From Clostridium sp. CAG:567 (GTDB lineage Bacteria > Bacillota > Clostridia > TANB77 > CAG-508), in the NCBI GenBank assembly GCA_000437855.1, contig FR902189.1:1423-24108 (forward strand): DNA of 22,686 nt, read 5' to 3'. Every line of letters begins with the position of its first letter. The stretch's first letter is position 1. The position numbers and the translations under genes are program-made. Below, piece after piece: positions 1 to 7,456 of the stretch. Below the pieces are notes generated by a model that was not told where the DNA came from, searched no databases, and worked only from the letters and a program-made list of their open reading frames with translations.

Positions 1-195
1 GGACCAACATCTACACCAGGTAGAGTATTTAAAGGTAAAAAATTACCAGGTCACATGGGAAGCCAAACTATTACAATTCAAAACTTAGAAGTTGTAAGAG
101 TAGATTTAGATAAAAACGTTATTTTAGTAAAAGGTAGTGTACCAGGAGCTAAAGGTGCAATATTAAAACTAAAAACAAGTGTAAAAAGTAAATAA
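1..195 (+). CDS. rplC: 50S ribosomal protein L3, C-terminal end (partial)
   Basis: The window opens inside a gene in frame 1. The last 64 codons read GPTSTPGRVFKGKKLPGHMG and onward to a TAA at 193-195. The glycine-rich stretch with GKKLPGHMG is the typical C-terminal part of L3, which helps nucleate 23S rRNA folding and lies near the peptidyl transferase centre. The next gene is rplD, 14 nt downstream behind a GGAGGG ribosome binding site, which is the standard S10-operon order. The start and the N-terminal two thirds are outside the window. The identity is safe from motif and context together. Confidence 0.95.
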   Translation, partial: GPTSTPGRVFKGKKLPGHMGSQTITIQNLEVVRVDLDKNVILVKGSVPGAKGAILKLKTSVKSK

Positions 196-209
196 GGAGG
201 GAAAGACAA

Positions 210-833
210 ATGCCTAAGATAGACGTATATGATATAGAAGGTAAAAAAGTTAAGACAATAGAGCTTAAAGAAGAAGTATTTGGTATTGAACCAAATGAAG
301 CAATAGTACATAGTGTTCTAGTTAATTACCTAGCTAATCAAAGACAAGGTACACAAAGTACTAAAACAAGAGCAGAAGTATCTGGTGGTGGTAGAAAACC
401 ATGGAGACAAAAAGGTACAGGTAGAGCAAGACAAGGAAGCATTCGTGCACCACATTGGGTTGGTGGAGGAGTTGCTTTAGGTCCAAAACCACGTTCATAC
501 AATTATACAGTAAATAAAAAAGAAAAGAGATTAGCAATTAAATCAATGTTAAGCTCAAAAGTATTAGAAAATGAATTAGTAGTTGTTGAAAGTTTACCAT
601 TAAAAGAAATCAAAACTAAAGAAATGGCAAGAATTTTAAACAACTTAAAAGTAGAAGGTAAAGCAGTTATTCTTTTACCAGAAAAAGATGAAATAGTTCA
701 AAAATCAGCTAGAAACATTGAAGGAGTTAAAACATTACAAGTTGGAACAATCAATGTATATGATTTATTAAAACATAAAAATCTTGTTGTAACAGAAGAT
801 ACTGTTAAAAAATTAGAGGAGGTGTATGCATAA
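210..833 (+). CDS. rplD: 50S ribosomal protein L4
   Basis: 207 residues, normal length for L4. It starts with ATG behind GGAGGG. The long basic loop that reaches into the exit tunnel is visible at about residues 45-90 (TRAEVSGGGRKPWRQKGTGR, then ARQGSIRAPHWVGGG). L4 binds 23S rRNA, lines the peptide exit tunnel and in some bacteria also represses its own operon. The TAA stop overlaps the ATG of rplW by one base (TAATG), which suggests translational coupling. Confidence 0.98.
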   Translation: MPKIDVYDIEGKKVKTIELKEEVFGIEPNEAIVHSVLVNYLANQRQGTQSTKTRAEVSGGGRKPWRQKGTGRARQGSIRAPHWVGGGVALGPKPRSYNYTVNKKEKRLAIKSMLSSKVLENELVVVESLPLKEIKTKEMARILNNLKVEGKAVILLPEKDEIVQKSARNIEGVKTLQVGTINVYDLLKHKNLVVTEDTVKKLEEVYA

Positions 834-1180
834 TGAAACCAGAAGATATTATCATAGCACCAGTAATCACTGAAAAAAGTAATGATGAATTACAAGCAGG
901 AAAATATACATTTAGAGTTAATAAAAAAGCTACTAAAATAGATATTCGTAATGCAGTAGAAAAACTTTTTGAAGTAAAAGTTTTAAATGTTAACACAATA
1001 AGTGTTAAAGGTAAAGAAGTTAGAAGAGGAAAAACAACAGGAAAAACTTCAGACTGGAAAAAAGCAATAGTAACTATTGATACAAACCCAGGAGATATTA
1101 AATACCTAGATAAAGGTGGAAAAGAAGTTAAAGTTTCTAAGAAGTATAAGGATTCTATCGAACACTTCATGGGTGCTTAA
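833..1180 (+). CDS. rplW: 50S ribosomal protein L23
   Basis: 115 residues. The N terminus (PEDIIIAPVITEKSNDEL) and the loop RRGKTTGKTSDWKKAIV are typical of L23, which sits at the exit of the peptide tunnel and docks trigger factor and SRP. The usual length is about 95-100 residues. The extra length is a lysine-rich C-terminal tail (about residues 92-115). The start overlaps the rplD stop, with an AGGAGG site upstream inside rplD. The TAA stop lies inside the left arm of a structured intergenic element (1177-1297). Confidence 0.97.
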   Translation: MKPEDIIIAPVITEKSNDELQAGKYTFRVNKKATKIDIRNAVEKLFEVKVLNVNTISVKGKEVRRGKTTGKTSDWKKAIVTIDTNPGDIKYLDKGGKEVKVSKKYKDSIEHFMGA

Positions 1181-1297
1181 AAATTATAAGTGGCGTCTAG
1201 CGTTGTTAACCTTCGTAAAAATTCCTTCAACATACAACTCGTATAGTTTCAGAAATTTTTACTCGGTTGCCTAGCTATACTTGCTTCTAATTTTTAA
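1177..1297 (+). repeat. Structured intergenic element, copy A
   Basis: Long imperfect hairpin between rplW and rplB. The outer arms are 1177-1190 (TTAAAAATTATAAG) and 1284-1297 (CTTCTAATTTTTAA). The left box GCGTCTAGCGTTGTTAACC is at about 1193-1211 and the right box GGTTGCCTAGCTATACT at about 1265-1281. The inner stem is GTAAAAATT (1215-1223) with AATTTTTAC (1254-1262). The core is almost identical to copies B and C, but the outer arms differ and still pair. The left arm includes the stop codon of rplW. See findings for the family. Confidence 0.85.
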
Positions 1298-1417
1298 TCA
1301 ATTCTTCGAAGGAATGTTGAAGAATTATTAGAAACTTAAAATTATCGGGAAGTAACCCCGGAAAATAAATAAATATCCGTATGCGGAGCGGGAAAATATC
1401 CGTAAATATAGTAATAT
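1298..1417. other. Non-coding spacer between element copies A and H
   Basis: No convincing gene. It contains an 8-bp inverted repeat (AATTCTTC / GAAGAATT) near 1300-1328, a CGGG/CCCG mini-hairpin at 1346-1360 and an 11-bp direct repeat AAATATCCGTA at 1371-1381 and 1394-1404. The string GGAATGTTGAAG around 1311-1322 resembles the reverse complement of the CCTTCAACATAC core of copies A and B, so part of this spacer may be a decayed element copy. Together with the two flanking elements it makes a 344-bp gap between rplW and rplB. Confidence 0.5.
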
Positions 1418-1508
1418 AAAATTTATCAAAAACGAGTATTGCTAGGAAAACGAGCGAAAAATTTTGAGTGAAGTTTGACAACGCAAGACGAAGTTTTTCA
1501 TAAATTTT
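1418..1508 (-). repeat. Structured intergenic element, copy H (reverse orientation)
   Basis: On the - strand this segment reads CGTCTTGCGTTGTCAAAC, then CCTAGCAATACTCG, which are the left and right boxes of the family. The outer arms on the + strand are 1418-1442 (starting AAAATTTATCAAAAAC) and 1483-1508 (ending GTTTTTCATAAATTTT), and they are near-perfect complements. It ends just upstream of the rplB ribosome binding site. It is the only copy inverted relative to the operon. Confidence 0.8.
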
Positions 1509-1524
1509 GAGAAAGGAAATTAAA

Positions 1525-2352
1525 ATGGGAATAAAAAGATTCAGACCATATACTCCATCAAGAAGAAACATGACAGTTTCAACATTTGATGAAATTACAA
1601 AAAAAGAACCAGAAAAAACTCTATTAGCTACAAAAAAGAAAAATGCTGGTAGAAACTCTTATGGTAGAATTACAGTAAGACATCAAGGTGGAGGAAATAG
1701 ACAAAAATATAGAATTATAGATTTTAAAAGAAATAAAGTTGATATGCCAGCAACTGTAGTTGGTATAGAATATGATCCAAACAGAAGTGCAAATATAGCT
1801 TTAATTCAATATGAAGATGGAGAAAAAGCATATATTTTAGCACCAGTAGGATTAAAAGATGGAGATAAAGTAGTTTCTGGAGATAAAGCAGATATTAAAC
1901 CAGGTAACTGCATGAAAATTGAAAACATTCCAGTAGGTACAATGATTCATAATATTGAATTAAACCCTGGTCAAGGTGGAAAATTAGTTAGAGCTGCTGG
2001 TCAAGAAGCTCAATTAATGGCTAAAGAAGGAAAATATGCACATGTAAGATTACCTTCTGGCGAAATGAGATTAATAATGGCTGTATGTAAAGCTACAATA
2101 GGAACAGTTGGAAATACAGATCATGAAAATATTAAATTAGGTAAAGCTGGTAGAACAAGACACATGGGAATTAGACCAACTGTTAGAGGTTCTGTAATGA
2201 ACCCAGTAGATCACCCTCATGGTGGTGGTGAAGGTAAAGCTCCAGTTGGACACGCAGGACCAATGACTCCTTGGGGTAAACCAGCATTAGGATACAAGAC
2301 AAGAAAGAAAAACAAAAAGAGTGATAAAATGATCACAAAACGTAGAAAGTAG
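1525..2352 (+). CDS. rplB: 50S ribosomal protein L2
   Basis: 275 residues from the ATG at 1525. This start gives the usual N terminus MGIKRFRPYTPSRRNMT, and a GAAAGGA site lies upstream. An in-frame ATT at 1507 would add six atypical residues and is less likely. L2 is a universally conserved 23S rRNA-binding protein near the peptidyl transferase centre. The highly conserved C-terminal loop NPVDHPHGGGEGKAPVGHAG is present. The stop is TAG, and rpsS follows after 12 nt. Confidence 0.98.
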   Translation: MGIKRFRPYTPSRRNMTVSTFDEITKKEPEKTLLATKKKNAGRNSYGRITVRHQGGGNRQKYRIIDFKRNKVDMPATVVGIEYDPNRSANIALIQYEDGEKAYILAPVGLKDGDKVVSGDKADIKPGNCMKIENIPVGTMIHNIELNPGQGGKLVRAAGQEAQLMAKEGKYAHVRLPSGEMRLIMAVCKATIGTVGNTDHENIKLGKAGRTRHMGIRPTVRGSVMNPVDHPHGGGEGKAPVGHAGPMTPWGKPALGYKTRKKNKKSDKMITKRRK

Positions 2353-2364
2353 GAGGTAAAATAA

Positions 2365-2643
2365 ATGTCAAGATCAAGTAAAAAAGTTCCATTTATTGCA
2401 CCTGAATTATTAAAAAGAGTTAATGCAATGAATGAAAGTGGAAATAAAGAAGTAATAAAAACATGGTCAAGAGCTTCTACTATATACCCACAAATGGTTG
2501 GACACACAATAGCTGTTCATGATGGTAGAAAACATGTACCAGTATATATTACAGAGGAAATGATTGGACATAAATTAGGTGAATTTGCACCAACAAGAAC
2601 ATTTAAAGGTCACGCAGGAGACAAAACAACAACTAACAAATAA
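2365..2643 (+). CDS. rpsS: 30S ribosomal protein S19
   Basis: 92 residues, standard length. It begins MSRSSKKVPFIAPELLKRV and contains the conserved central block WSRASTIYPQMVGHTIAVHD and the C-terminal GEFAPTRTFKGHAGDK. S19 sits in the head of the small subunit, contacts S13 and helps form the intersubunit bridge region. AGGAGG lies upstream. rplV follows 18 nt later. Confidence 0.98.
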   Translation: MSRSSKKVPFIAPELLKRVNAMNESGNKEVIKTWSRASTIYPQMVGHTIAVHDGRKHVPVYITEEMIGHKLGEFAPTRTFKGHAGDKTTTNK

Positions 2644-2661
2644 TGAAAGGAGATAAAAAAA

Positions 2662-3015
2662 ATGGAAGAAAACAACATTCCAACAGCAGAAGCAACTCTA
2701 AGATATGCTAGAATTTCAGCTAGAAAAGTTAAAATAGTAGCAGACTTAATTAGAGGAAAAGATATTGATGAAGCTTTAGCTATTGCAAAATATGCTCCAA
2801 AAGCATCAAGCGAAATTATCGAAAAATTATTAAAATCAGCTATCGCAAATGCTGAAAACAATCATCACATGGCACATGAAAAATTATATGTTGCTGAGAT
2901 TTATGCAAATCAAGGTCCAACTCTAAAAAGAATTAGACCAGCTGCAAAAGGTAGTGCAGTAAGAATTAGAAAGAGAACAAGTCATATTACAATCGTATTA
3001 AAGGAAAGAGATTAA
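2662..3015 (+). CDS. rplV: 50S ribosomal protein L22
   Basis: 117 residues. The globular domain begins ATLRYARISARKVKIVADLI, and the beta-hairpin that extends into the peptide exit tunnel is present toward the C terminus (RIRPAAKGSAVRIRKRTSHI). It starts with ATG at 2662 behind AAAGGAG. A short acidic leader (MEENNIPTAE) precedes the family core. It has the canonical position between rpsS and rpsC. Confidence 0.97.
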   Translation: MEENNIPTAEATLRYARISARKVKIVADLIRGKDIDEALAIAKYAPKASSEIIEKLLKSAIANAENNHHMAHEKLYVAEIYANQGPTLKRIRPAAKGSAVRIRKRTSHITIVLKERD

Positions 3016-3034
3016 GAAAGGAGGACTTAACAAA

Positions 3035-3697
3035 ATGGGACAAAAAATGGATCCTAACGGATTAAGAGTAGGTGTTATTAAAGACTGGAATTCTAAATGG
3101 TATGCAGACAAAAAGAATTTTAGTGATTACCTAGTAGAGGATCATAAAATCCGTGAATATGTTAAGAAAAAATTATATGTTGCAGGAATTTCTAAAATTG
3201 AGATTGAAAGAACTGCAAAATTCGTTAAAGTAAATGTTTACACAGCAAAACCAGGTTTAGTAATTGGTAAAGGTGGAAACCTAGCTGAAGAATTAAAAGC
3301 TGAACTTGAAAAAATGATAGGTAAAACAGTTAACTTAAATATTGTTGAAGTTAAGAACATAGATGTTGATGCACAATTAGTTGCAGAAAACATTGCAGGA
3401 CAACTAGAAAGAAGAATTTCATTCAGAAGAGCTATGAAACAATGTATGCAAAAAACTATGAAAGCAGGTGCATTAGGTATTAAAACTGCTGTATCTGGTA
3501 GATTAGGTGGAGCAGACATGGCTAGAACAGAGTTCTACAAAGAAGGAACAATTCCACTTCAAACTTTAAGAGCTGATATTGATTATGGATTTGCAGAAGC
3601 AGATACAACTTATGGAAAAATCGGTGTTAAAGTTTGGATCTATAAAGGCGAAGTTCTTCCAGCTAAGAAAAAACAAGCAGAAGGGAGAGATGAGTAA
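3035..3697 (+). CDS. rpsC: 30S ribosomal protein S3
   Basis: 220 residues, normal length. It starts MGQKMDPNGLRVGVIKDWNS. The KH-type RNA-binding motif LVIGKGGNLAEELKAEL is visible at about residues 75-92, and the C-terminal domain includes GRLGGADMARTEFYKEG. S3 forms part of the mRNA entry channel with S4 and S5. AAAGGAGG precedes the start. Its TAA overlaps the ATG of rplP by one base. Confidence 0.98.
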   Translation: MGQKMDPNGLRVGVIKDWNSKWYADKKNFSDYLVEDHKIREYVKKKLYVAGISKIEIERTAKFVKVNVYTAKPGLVIGKGGNLAEELKAELEKMIGKTVNLNIVEVKNIDVDAQLVAENIAGQLERRISFRRAMKQCMQKTMKAGALGIKTAVSGRLGGADMARTEFYKEGTIPLQTLRADIDYGFAEADTTYGKIGVKVWIYKGEVLPAKKKQAEGRDE

Positions 3698-4137
3698 TGC
3701 CATTAATGCCAAAAAGAACAAAATATAGAAAACAACAAAAGGGTAGAATTAGAGGTAAAGCAACAAGAGGTAACACAGTTACTGATGGAGAATTCGGACT
3801 ACAATCACAAGAAATTGGTTTAATTACATCAAACCAAATCGAAGCAGCCCGTGTTGCTATGACTCGTTATATAAGAAGAGGTGGAAAGGTTTGGATTAAA
3901 ATCTTCCCTGACAAACCAATAACATCAAAACCTATTGGTACTCGTATGGGTAAAGGTAAAGGTGCTGTTGAATACTGGGTAGCAGCTGTAAAACCAGGAA
4001 GAGTTATGTTTGAAATAGCAGGAGTTCCAGAGGAAACTGCAAAAGAAGCTCTAAGATTAGCAGCTAATAAACTATCAGTAAAATGTAAGTTTGTCAAAAG
4101 AGAAACTGAAGTAGGTGGTGATAGCGATGAAGATTAA
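3697..4137 (+). CDS. rplP: 50S ribosomal protein L16
   Basis: 146 residues. The MPKRTKYRKQQKGRIRG start region and the motif GTRMGKGKGAVEYWVAAVKPG identify L16, which contacts A-site tRNA and organises the A-site region of 23S rRNA. The chosen ATG overlaps the rpsC stop. An internal ATG nine bases later is a possible alternative start. The 3' end overlaps rpmC by 11 nt. Confidence 0.97.
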   Translation: MPLMPKRTKYRKQQKGRIRGKATRGNTVTDGEFGLQSQEIGLITSNQIEAARVAMTRYIRRGGKVWIKIFPDKPITSKPIGTRMGKGKGAVEYWVAAVKPGRVMFEIAGVPEETAKEALRLAANKLSVKCKFVKRETEVGGDSDED

Positions 4138-4330
4138 TAAAATAAAAGAAATGTCTTCACCAGAATTAGAGAAAGAATTAGTAGAACTAAAAAATGAATT
4201 ATTCAAATTAAGATTTAGTTTAGCTACAAACGGATTAGATAATCCTATAAAAATTAAAGAAGTGAAAAAAGACATTGCAAGAATAAAAACAGTTCTAAAA
4301 GAAAGAGAATTAAAGGAGGGTGTAAACTAA
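4127..4330 (+). CDS. rpmC: 50S ribosomal protein L29
   Basis: 67 residues from the ATG at 4127, which overlaps the end of rplP and has AGGTGG eight bases upstream. A GTG at 4115 would add four residues but lacks a placed ribosome binding site. The sequence is two helices typical of L29 (EMSSPELEKELVELKNELFK ... LDNPIKIKEVKKDIARIKTVL). L29 binds near L23 at the tunnel exit. The stop overlaps the rpsQ start (TAATG). Confidence 0.95.
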   Translation: MKINKIKEMSSPELEKELVELKNELFKLRFSLATNGLDNPIKIKEVKKDIARIKTVLKERELKEGVN

Positions 4331-4593
4331 TGGAAGAAAGAAACCTTCGTAAAGAAATGATCGGTACAGTTGTTTCTGACAAAATGGATAAAACAGTTGT
4401 TGTAGCTGTTCAAACTAATGTTATGAACAAAATGTACGGAAAAATTCAAAAAAGAACATACAAATTAAAAGCTCATGACGAAAACAATGAATGCCAAGCA
4501 GGAGATAAAGTTAGAGTAATGGAAACTAGACCACTTTCTAAAGACAAGAGATGGAGAGTAGTTGAAGTTGTAGAAAAAGCAGTTATTAAATAA
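4330..4593 (+). CDS. rpsQ: 30S ribosomal protein S17
   Basis: 87 residues. The OB-fold family motif GTVVSDKMDKTVVVAVQ is near the N terminus, and the C-terminal half holds ETRPLSKDKRWRVVEVV. S17 is a primary 16S rRNA-binding protein. It starts at the overlapping TAATG behind AAAGGAGGG inside rpmC. rplN follows after 14 nt. Confidence 0.97.
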   Translation: MEERNLRKEMIGTVVSDKMDKTVVVAVQTNVMNKMYGKIQKRTYKLKAHDENNECQAGDKVRVMETRPLSKDKRWRVVEVVEKAVIK

Positions 4594-4607
4594 AGGAGGA
4601 TACCAAA

Positions 4608-4979
4608 ATGGTACAACAACAAAGTATATTAAAAGTTGCTGACAACACTGGTGCAAAAGAAATTATGTGTATCAGATGTCTAGGTGGTTCATATAGAAAA
4701 TACGCTGGCGTAGGCGATATTATTGTTGCATCTGTAAAAACAGCTATACCTGGTGGTGGAGTTGTTAAAAAAGGTGATGTAGTAAAAGCTGTTGTTGTAA
4801 GAACTAAAAAGCCAATTAGAAGAGCAGATGGTTCTTATGTAAGATTTGATGAAAATGCAGCTGTTATTATAAAAGATGATAAAACACCAAAAGGAACTCG
4901 TATATTTGGGCCAGTAGCTAGAGAATTAAGAGATGGAGAGTATATGAAGATTTTGTCACTTGCTCCAGAAGTTCTTTAA
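4608..4979 (+). CDS. rplN: 50S ribosomal protein L14
   Basis: 123 residues, standard length. It starts MVQQQSILKVADNTGAKEIM and contains the KKGDVVKAVVVRTKKPIRR and ARELRDGEYMKILSLAPEVL blocks of L14, a 23S rRNA-binding protein that forms intersubunit bridges with 16S rRNA. AAAGGAGG lies upstream. Its TAA is the first triplet of the left arm of structured element copy B. Confidence 0.98.
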   Translation: MVQQQSILKVADNTGAKEIMCIRCLGGSYRKYAGVGDIIVASVKTAIPGGGVVKKGDVVKAVVVRTKKPIRRADGSYVRFDENAAVIIKDDKTPKGTRIFGPVARELRDGEYMKILSLAPEVL

Positions 4980-5100
4980 GCTAATGAAAAACGGCATCTT
5001 ACATCGTTAACCTTTGTAAAAATTCCTTCAACATACAGCACGTATAGTTTCAGAAATTTTTACTCGGTTGCCTAGTAATCTACCATTTTTGATTAGCTTA
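4977..5100 (+). repeat. Structured intergenic element, copy B
   Basis: Hairpin between rplN and rplX. The outer arms are 4977-4994 (TAAGCTAATGAAAAACGG) and 5083-5100 (CCATTTTTGATTAGCTTA), and 16 of 18 positions pair. The left box is GGCATCTTACATCGTTAACC and the right box GGTTGCCTAGTAATCTA. The core GTATAGTTTCAGAAATTTTT and the CCTTCAACATAC string are identical to copy A, whereas the outer arms share no sequence with copy A. The left arm contains the rplN stop codon. Confidence 0.87.
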
Positions 5101-5179
5101 GGCAGTGAGAAGTCGTCATTTAAAATAAAAAAATAACAGAGAACCTTATAAATTTGAAAAGAAGAGGTGAAAAGTAAAT

Positions 5180-5488
5180 ATGAAAATTAAAAAAGGTGAT
5201 ACAGTTAAAGTTTTATCTGGAAATGATAAAGGAAAAACTGGAGAAGTTTTAGAAGTAATTCCAAAAACACAAAAAGTAATTGTTAAAGGTGTTAATATTC
5301 GTAAAAAACATGTTAAACCAAGAAAACAAGGAGAAGAAGGCGGAATTATTCCAGTAGAATGTAGCATACATAGTAGCAAAGTAAATGTAGTATGTCCAAA
5401 ATGTAACAAAGCAACAAGAGTTGGTTACTTAGTAGAAGGAGATACAAAAGTACGTGTTTGCAAAAAATGTGGAAATAAATTAAAGTAG
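5180..5488 (+). CDS. rplX: 50S ribosomal protein L24
   Basis: 102 residues. The N-terminal KOW motif (KIKKGDTVKVLSGNDKGKTG) identifies L24, an assembly initiator that binds 23S rRNA. The C-terminal part carries two CxxC pairs (VCPKCNK and VCKKCGNK), an arrangement able to form a zinc ribbon. AGAGGTG precedes the ATG. The stop is TAG. The 200 nt upstream are occupied by element copy B and a short spacer. Confidence 0.96.
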   Translation: MKIKKGDTVKVLSGNDKGKTGEVLEVIPKTQKVIVKGVNIRKKHVKPRKQGEEGGIIPVECSIHSSKVNVVCPKCNKATRVGYLVEGDTKVRVCKKCGNKLK

Positions 5489-5510
5489 GAAGGAGGTCTA
5501 TTAAAGACTT

Positions 5511-6050
5511 ATGGAAATATTAAAAGAACAATATCAAAAAGAAGTTGTACCTGCATTGATGAAAAAATTTAACTATAAATCAGTAATGGAAGTTCCAAAA
5601 CTAGAAAAAATAGTTATCAATGTTGGATTAGGAGATATGAAAGATAATCCAAAAGCATTAGACAACACAATAAATGATTTAAAAATAATTACAGGTCAAA
5701 CTCCAATAGTAACAAAGGCAAAAAAAGCTATTGCTGCTTTCAAAATTAGAGAAGGTGTTAATATTGGATGCAAAGTTACATTAAGAAGTGGAAAAATGTA
5801 TGATTTTGCATATAAACTATTTAATACAGCATTACCAAGAGTAAGAGATTTTAGAGGAGTATCTAATAACTCTTTTGATGGTAGAGGAAATTATTCAATG
5901 GGAATTAAAGAACAATTAATTTTCCCAGAAATCGAATATGATAAAATCGATAAAATTAGAGGTATGGATATAATATTCGTTACTACTGCTAAGACAGATG
6001 AAGAAGCAAGAGAATTGCTTTCATTATTGGGAATGCCATTCCAAAATTAA
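5511..6050 (+). CDS. rplE: 50S ribosomal protein L5
   Basis: 179 residues, standard length. Family blocks visible: VMEVPKLEKIVINVGLGDMK, GQTPIVTKAKKAIAAFKIRE, LPRVRDFRGVSNNSFDGRGN and FPEIEYDKIDKIRGMDI. L5 binds 5S rRNA and contacts P-site tRNA. AAGGAGG lies upstream of the ATG at a longer than usual distance (about 15 nt). A half copy of the structured element lies just downstream. Confidence 0.97.
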   Translation: MEILKEQYQKEVVPALMKKFNYKSVMEVPKLEKIVINVGLGDMKDNPKALDNTINDLKIITGQTPIVTKAKKAIAAFKIREGVNIGCKVTLRSGKMYDFAYKLFNTALPRVRDFRGVSNNSFDGRGNYSMGIKEQLIFPEIEYDKIDKIRGMDIIFVTTAKTDEEARELLSLLGMPFQN

Positions 6051-6054
6051 TTAT

Positions 6055-6090
6055 AAACTGCGTCTTGCGCTGTCAAGAGGCGAGTGTAAG
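6055..6090 (+). repeat. Structured intergenic element, partial copy G
   Basis: The left box CGTCTTGCGCTGTCAAGA is at 6061-6078 in the 53-nt gap between rplE and rpsN. No right box and no long pairing arm is present, so this looks like a truncated or decayed copy, or an isolated half. CTTG...CAAG within the box can form a very short hairpin by itself. Confidence 0.55.
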
Positions 6091-6103
6091 AAAGGAGAAA
6101 TAA

Positions 6104-6289
6104 ATGGCTAAGAAGTCTTTAAAAGTTAAACAACAAAGAGATCAAAAATACAAAACAAGAGAATATAATCGTTGCAAAATTTGTGGAAGACCACATGCAT
6201 ATATCAGAAAATATGGAATTTGCCGTGTTTGCTTTAGAGAATTAGCTCATAAGGGAGAGATTCCAGGAGTGAAAAAGGCTAGCTGGTAA
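6104..6289 (+). CDS. rpsZ: 30S ribosomal protein S14, zinc-binding type
   Basis: 61 residues, the length of the short zinc-binding S14 (type Z, also called rpsN1). Two CxxC pairs are visible (CKICGRPHAY and CRVCFRELAH), and the C terminus GEIPGVKKASW is characteristic. S14 assembles late into the 30S head. AAAGGAG precedes the ATG. Element copy D follows within 10 nt of the stop. Confidence 0.97.
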   Translation: MAKKSLKVKQQRDQKYKTREYNRCKICGRPHAYIRKYGICRVCFRELAHKGEIPGVKKASW

Positions 6290-6297
6290 TTCTTTCA

Positions 6298-6409
6298 GAT
6301 TTAAATCAGCATCTTGCTTTGTCAAGCTACGTGTAAAAATTTTTCAATGTACAAAAGTACAATTTCAAAATTTTTCACTTGCTTTCCTTGCAATATACTA
6401 ATTTAAATT
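6298..6409 (+). repeat. Structured intergenic element, copy D
   Basis: Hairpin between rpsZ and rpsH. The left outer arm plus box is at 6298-6317 (GATTTAAATCAGCATCTTGC). The right box plus arm is at 6390-6409 (GCAATATACTAATTTAAATT), with about 17 of 20 positions able to pair counting one G-T. The inner stem pairs GTGTAAAAATTTT with AAAATTTTTCAC, and a GTAC-AAAA-GTAC hairpin lies at its tip. The inner core is unlike copies A-C, so only the boxes and the architecture are shared. Confidence 0.85.
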
Positions 6410-6469
6410 CGAAATAACAGCTTGAGACACAAAGTAAATTTGAGTAAATTTAAAAAGGAGGGAATAAAT

Positions 6470-6868
6470 TTGAATACAACAGATCCAATCGCAGATATGT
6501 TAACAAGAATCAGAAACGCAAATAGTAAAAAACATAAAACAGTTGATGTTCCTGCTTCAAATATGAAAAAAGCCATTGCTAACATTCTATTTAAAGAAGG
6601 ATACATTGCAGCTTATGAAGAGATAAACGATAACACTCAAGGTGTAATTCGTATAACTTTAAAATATGATGAGAATGGTGCAAGAGTAATTGATGGTTTA
6701 AAAAGAATTAGTAAACCAGGATTAAGAGTTTATGCATCTAAAGAAGAACTACCACAAGTTCTAAATGGATTAGGTATTGCTTTAATTTCTACTTCAAAAG
6801 GAATTAAAACAGACAAAGAAGCAAGACAAGAAGGTCTTGGAGGAGAAGTTTTAGCTTATATATGGTAA
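6470..6868 (+). CDS. rpsH: 30S ribosomal protein S8
   Basis: 132 residues from a TTG start at 6470, chosen because AAGGAGGG lies directly upstream and the protein then begins at the family start (MNTTDPIADMLTRIRNAN). An ATT-initiated extension from 6422 would add 16 atypical residues. The C-terminal family signature STSKGIKTDKEARQEGLGGE is present. S8 is a primary 16S rRNA binder and, in well-studied bacteria, represses the spc operon. Confidence 0.96.
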   Translation: MNTTDPIADMLTRIRNANSKKHKTVDVPASNMKKAIANILFKEGYIAAYEEINDNTQGVIRITLKYDENGARVIDGLKRISKPGLRVYASKEELPQVLNGLGIALISTSKGIKTDKEARQEGLGGEVLAYIW

Positions 6869-6916
6869 TATAGTAAAACAATTTTTTAATAAAGCAAAGA
6901 AGGAGGAAAAACCAAA

Positions 6917-7456
6917 ATGTCAAGAATAGGAAATAAACCTATTACTGTACCAGAAGGAGTAGAAGTTACACTAAATGATAATCATATTGTTGTAAAAGGA
7001 CCAAAAGGTACATTAGAAAAGGACCTACATAAAAATATGACAGTTACTGTAGAAGGAAATACTATAACAGTAACAAGACCAAATGATGAAGCTGAAAACA
7101 GAAGCTTACATGGTCTAACAAGAACTTTAATCAATAACATGGTTGAAGGTGTTGTTCATGAATTTAAAAGAAACCTAGAAATAAATGGTGTTGGATATAG
7201 AGCACAAAAAAAGGGTAATGACTTAGTAATGAACTTAGGTTATTCACACCCAGTTGAAATTAAAGCTCCAGAAGGAATCAGCTTTGATTTAACAGATGCT
7301 AACCATATTACAGTAAGAGGTATTGATAAAGAATTAGTTGGTCAAACAGCAGCAGTTATTAGAACAAAGAGACCACCAGAAGTATATAGAGGTAAAGGTA
7401 TTAAATATGCTGAAGAGCATATTAGAAGAAAAGAAGGAAAAGCCGGCAAAAAATAA
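6917..7456 (+). CDS. rplF: 50S ribosomal protein L6
   Basis: 179 residues, standard length. It starts MSRIGNKPITVPEGVEVTLN. The second domain ends with the signature RRPPEVYRGKGIKY-like block (KRPPEVYRGKGIKYAEEHI). L6 binds 23S rRNA near the factor-binding site. AAGGAGG lies upstream. A structured element (copy C) begins immediately after its stop. Confidence 0.98.
   Translation: MSRIGNKPITVPEGVEVTLNDNHIVVKGPKGTLEKDLHKNMTVTVEGNTITVTRPNDEAENRSLHGLTRTLINNMVEGVVHEFKRNLEINGVGYRAQKKGNDLVMNLGYSHPVEIKAPEGISFDLTDANHITVRGIDKELVGQTAAVIRTKRPPEVYRGKGIKYAEEHIRRKEGKAGKK

Noticed and set aside
805..1170. A 121-residue open frame on the - strand, antisense to rplW
   Set aside because: It is a shadow of rplW with no start signal and low-complexity hydrophobic content.
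6422..6469. Longer rpsH start
   Set aside because: It overlaps the end of the intergenic region after copy D and lacks a start codon with a ribosome binding site; the TTG at 6470 has AAGGAGGG.
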